A stretch of DNA of 25,546 nt. Source: Baffinella frigidus. Its lineage: Eukaryota; Cryptophyceae; Cryptomonadales; Baffinellaceae. Shown in pieces: positions 9,601 through 15,117 of this stretch. Made by a program: the position numbers and the translations under genes. Under the pieces are notes generated by a model. That model was given only the letters and a program-made list of their open reading frames with translations. It was not told where the DNA came from and ran no database searches. Position 1 is the first letter of the stretch. Each line of letters starts with the position of its first letter. The stretch spans positions 678,366 through 703,911 of the forward strand of contig MU646372.1 in NCBI GenBank assembly GCA_026770585.1. The letters run 5' to 3'.

Positions 9601-12600
9601 TAACCCCTAACCCCCCACTTAGCAGCCACCGGGGGCTTCACAGATACAGTCCATCTAAAATATGTTTACTAGAATCTTATTCATTGCCCTGGATTCCAAC
9701 CGGAATTTCCCCAGAGAATCCGGGGGAAAACATCTTCGGTCGCTGCTGAGTGGAAACCCAAAAACACAGGAGCGGTGCGGCGCAACCTCGCCGCAGAGGG
9801 CTTTCCGCACATCCACAATGAGAACGAGGACTTCTATCGGTGGGCCCCGAAACATGAAACCCGAGACCCGAAACCCAAGACTCGAGACCCGAAACACGAA
9901 AACCGGAACCAGAAAATCCGAACCCGCAGAGGGATTTCCGCACATCCACAATGAGAACGAGGACTTCCATCGGTCGGCCTCCAGCCCGAAACCCGAGACC
10001 CGGGACCCGAAAAACGAAAAATGAAATGCGAAACACGAAATAAGAAACACGTAAACCGAAAACCGAAACACGAAACACGAAATACGAAATACGCAACACG
10101 AAACACGACACACGAAATACGAAACACGAAACATGAAACGCGAAACCCTAAACCCTAAACCCCAAACCCCAAACCCCAAACCCCAAACCCCAAACCCCAA
10201 ACCCCAAACCCCAAACCCCAAACCCCAAACCCTCAACCCTCAACCCTCAACCCTAACCCCTAAATCTTAAACCCTGAAACCCGAAACCCGAAACCCTAAG
10301 CGGGCTCACCTACAAACGTCCGCGGTTTCTTGTACTCGGGGTACGCTACTCAGCTAGGCGCTCGTGACTTCTCAACTCCCACCCACACAAGGCGGCCATT
10401 GGCCTTTTCTGAGATGTTTGTTTCAAGGTCGCGTCCAGTATTTGTACGAAAAATCGTCACGTCCCCGGGGCTTTGATTCCCTCCCGGCCCATTTCAGGGC
10501 CGGGAGGAAAGTCACGTGACTCAATTTCCTCAACTTTGGACATTATTCTTGGGGGAAATTGGCTTTTATCCTGTTTACAGCCACAGTTTTCTTCGGCCCA
10601 AAATCGGAACGCAGCTTTCTGAAGTTCGGCAGTGCCCACATAGCCGTGACGGGATTCGCTGAGTCGCTCCATGGTCAAACGTTGAGCACTGTTGACGTTT
10701 CAAGTGCGTGAGTCGCATGTCAAGCGACGACGCAAGTGTACAGTCCACCTACCCTAACACAGGCTACCGTAACACATACTTACCCTCCACACATACTCCT
10801 TCGGCCGGCCCCCGATTCCCCCCTGCAAGGAAGTATGCCTGAAGGGTGGACACCATAACGCATACCTACCCTCCACACATACTCAATCAGTCCGGCCCCG
10901 ACGGGTGGGTGTTAGGGTAGGTCCACTGTACTCCCCATGCAGCAACCAGTTGGCAAACGATGACATTTTGTACCTGCACCGTCAACATCTTTATTCCCGC
11001 GAGCAACCTCCCTGCACAGCGCTACCAGCTAAACACAAAGGCGTCGAGCCCTCGACACTTCTCTGGGACCTGAAGCGGATCAAATCCCCTTTCGGGGCCT
11101 GGAAAAAATCGGGGCCTGAAAAAGGAGTGAGCGTAGAGGGGATTTGATCCGCTTCAGGTCCCAGGAAAGTCTCGAGGGCTTGACGCTTCCGTATCGAAAG
11201 CGCGGGGAACCCACGCTGATGCGTGGTCGCCACGTCGCACCACACGAGGCTACCTATGCGAACAGAATCAATGTAGATTGTAAACGTGTGTAGTAATTTT
11301 CAGATGAAAAGCAGCGACTTTACACAGGTCCGACCGCTCAGCGGGCGGAAACGTGATCATTTGCCCACAAAACTTTAAAGGTCCGTTTTGTTCTGTTCGC
11401 CTCGGTAGCCTCGGGTGGCAGGGTGCCGCGCGAGAGGAATCCCTTTGCCCACACATCGATCCGGGGAAACGTGGCAGATGCTGAGGAACCGGCCTCTGAC
11501 GTTTGAAATTCGCGTTTATGGCCTGGCGTGGCTTCCCTTATGGCCTGGCGTGGCTTCCCTTATGGCCTGGCGTGGCGTCCCTTATGGCCTGGCGTGGCGT
11601 CCCTTATGGCCTGGCGTGGCTTCCCTTATGGCCTGGCGTGGCTTCCCTTATGGCCTGGCGTGGCTTCCCTGCACAGCGCTCCACGCACGGGGGACCCACG
11701 GTGACGCGCGTTTGCCCCCCTCGCAATTAACTCTCAGGCAAGTTGACTTTTGATGAAAGGTTTGCAGTCCACCGTGTGGACTCGGCTGATTCTGAGGAAC
11801 CGCCCTCTGGCAGGGTACAGCGAGAGAAGCGCGTTCCGGAACACGACGTGGTGGTCACCAACCCTCCTTACTCTGCAGACCACGTCCCAAGGCTCCTCAA
11901 GTGCGCCCGACCCCCGTCCGATCTAATGAATATTCATTATTAATACTCCACGGCAAATATTCATTATTAATACTCCACAGTGAATATTCATTATTATTAC
12001 TCCACGGCTTCGAAATTGAACTTACAAATGTAGTAATTATTCAAAAAAAATACGTCCCGAGGCTCCTCAAGTGCGCCCGACCCCGTCCGACCTTTGTTCT
12101 CGTCGAGCGTGCACATGAACGCACTCTCGTTAAGCTAAACCCTCAACTCTAAAGGGTGCACTCACGAAACGCAACGTAATGTGTTTTGTTCTGCGATCAA
12201 GGGGTGGGGGTACTTTATTGAACGGGTGACGGGAAAGAGAAGCGCATTCCGGAACATGACGTGGTGGTCACCAACCCTCCTTACTCCGCAGACCACGTAC
12301 CGAGGCTCCTCAAGTGCGCCCGATCTCTTCCTATCTAATCGCGGTGAATATGTGTGATAAATACGCCACGGCCACGAAATTTACTCCACAAATGTTTTGA
12401 TAATCTTCTTGGTGGTATACGACTCTGGGTGGTGGTCACCAACCCTCCTTACTCTGCAGACCACGTCCCGAGGCTCCTCAAGTGCGCCCGACCCCGTCCG
12501 ATCCGTGGTGAATATGTGTGATAAATACGCCACGGCGACGAAATTTACTACACAAATGCTTTGATAATTTTCGTATGCGTTGTATACTTGGTGATATACG

Positions 12601-14970
12601 ACTCTGGGTGGGTCCCTCGAGATTATCTTCTCTCTCGTGTGACCTCTCCAGTTACCGGTATGATTCATTTATGTAGTAAATTTTGTTGCCGTGGCGTATT
12701 TATCATAAATACTCGGCGCGATTAGATCTTTGTTCGCGTCGAGCGTGCACAACCGGGATATCCCTCAAGTGGCAAGGGTTCATATAGGAACCCCCGCAGG
12801 TCCCCTTCGTATGGCCTACGGTAGAAGCGTATGAGGCTACTCGGCACTTGAGGGATACGAAACGCAACAGAATCTCCTATTGTGTTTTGCTCTGCGATCA
12901 AGGGGGGGGGGGGTAACTTTATTGAACGGGTGGCGGCAAAAGAAACTTGCAACGATTCCAACATTGTTGCCCCTATTGTGTTTTGATCTATAATCAAGGG
13001 GGGGGGGGGGGGTTAATTTACCAAACGGGTAAATTAAATTTATTTAATTTACCGGCAAACGGCATTTGCACGATCCCTGGCGCAGGTGGGTGGTTTAGTG
13101 AACGGGTGGCGGCAAACGAAACCCACTAAGCAGCGAGCGAAGACCACCAATTCAAGGTGAAATTCCGGTTAGATTCCAGGGCAATGGATAAGATGCTAGT
13201 ACAAATCGTTTAGATGGACTGTATCCGTGAAGCTCTCGGTGGCTGATAAGTGGAGGGACGGGACCTTGACGAGGATGCACGCGAGCATGATCCGTCCCGG
13301 ATCGAAAATCCAACGACTTTCCTTAGGTTCCTGCTAAGCGGTGGAACGATCTCATCCGGTCAGGAATTTGATTTAAATCGTTCGGAGTCCCCCGAATGCA
13401 CAAAATTTACTACACGTTTGATCATACTAGTAATAATAAGGGCTGGACGTGACAAACGTGTAGTAAATTTCGTGCATTCGGGGGACTCCGGACGATTTAA
13501 ATCAAATACCTGACCGGATGAGATCCCTGGCGCAGGTGGGCGGTGAAGAACGGGAAGCCGTGGATTATCCTGGTCCCGAACTACGTGTACATGAAGGACT
13601 ACTACCAGCCTTCTCTCGGGAACTGCAAGTGCGCCCCCGAACCTCATCCGGGAGCATGCTTGATTTAAAAGAAAATGGCCTATCAAACTGGATTCTGCCC
13701 TAATTGAATTTACTTAGCGCCCTAATTAACCTTCTTTCAACTCATATGAACAAATAGGGATCCATTTTCATTTGAATTAAACATGTCCCCGGATAAAACC
13801 CCAGCCCCAGCCATCGAGATTGGTTCGCAGCTTCGCCTGGGGAAAGTCATTTCGTGCCGCGGAGAGTTGACTTTTGAGAGCACCAAAAAGAGCTCGTTTG
13901 CCCTCCGCACGTAACCCACCCGTTACTTCTAGTAACGGAGGTTTCCCTGCTGTGAGACGTCGCACCCTCGATGTTTGTCTCGGCGGGCATCGCTCTCCTG
14001 AACGGCAGTCGAGGATCAAGTGGAGCCACGTTCACAGGCTAACGGCCTGAAAATGGGGTAGTTAGGCATACGGTTTTGCCTAGGACCTCCTACCGTAGGC
14101 CGAGGGATCCTAGGACCAAAAAGTCTCGGCCTACGGTAGGAGGTCCTAGGCAATGCCGTAGGCCTAACTACCCCATTTTCAGGCCGTTACCCATACCCCT
14201 GATGCCTCATGCGTCGTGATCTCCCTCTTGCTGCAACTGTCCTGAGTCGGAACCGAGATGTTTGAGATGGTTTAATCTCCATACAGGTATTCATTAATTG
14301 CTTTCGGGTAACGAAAATTACAACACACATGGATCGTACAAGTAATAGTAAGGCATGTGTGTAGTAACTTTCGTCGCGCCAAAAGCAATTAATCAATACT
14401 TTTGCGCCAAAGATGAGGTTGACGCGCTCCACCTTGGCGAGGTCTAGCTCTGCCTCAGTTAAATCGGACTCATCATTTTCTCGGTTTTTCACGCCAAAAG
14501 TTGACGGATTTGTACCACAAAAAGGGGAAATCAACTTCCGGTCTCATCAAACGATGAGCCCGATTTAACTGTGGCAGAGCTAGGAGGTCAGCCTCATATC
14601 TCCCCACGTAGCAGCGGCCGAGTTCCTTTCCCCCCGGATATCCGGGGGAAACACGGTTAGAATCCACTGAAAATGGATAAGATTCTGCAAACGGATAAGA
14701 CTACAAATCGTTTAGATGGACTGTATCCGTGAAGCCCCCGGTGGCTGCTACGTGGTAACCACCTCTACCCCCACAGGCCCATATACCTATGCCCACCCGG
14801 ACGATACACCTACGAGAGCCCCAAGGGAGTCGCGGACGCCACAGGCAAGATCCGGAAAAGCGGGGAGCATAAGACGGCGCCGTTCGTGTCGTTCTGGTAT
14901 ATGGATCCACGGCCGCTGGTGGACGGGAAGGAGCTGTTCAAGTGGTGGAAGAGCAGCGGTGCGGCTCCGC

Positions 14971-15008
<38 letters not shown>

Positions 15009-15059
15009 GTGAGAGAGAGGGTTAGAGAGAGAAAGAGAGATAGATAGATAGATAGACAG

Positions 15060-15117
<58 letters not shown>

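Larger units (their letters stand above)
12170..13125 (+). repeat. Degenerate direct repeats of TTTATTGAACGGGTGGCGGC unit
   Basis: ttgtgttttg..tctgcgatcaagg, a poly-G run and tttattgaacgggtggcggc occur at about 12175, 12865, 12965 and, in part, 13090, interleaved with exon 4 copies and foldbacks. Confidence 0.7.

Noticed and set aside
9655-10236. Overlapping minus-strand frames rich in FRVS/FGVWGLG
   Set aside because: Direct translation of the heptamer tract.
11415-11753. Plus-strand frames with MAWRGFPYGLAWLPLWPG repeats
   Set aside because: 22-bp minisatellite. The unit is not a multiple of three, so the same repeat cycles through frames.
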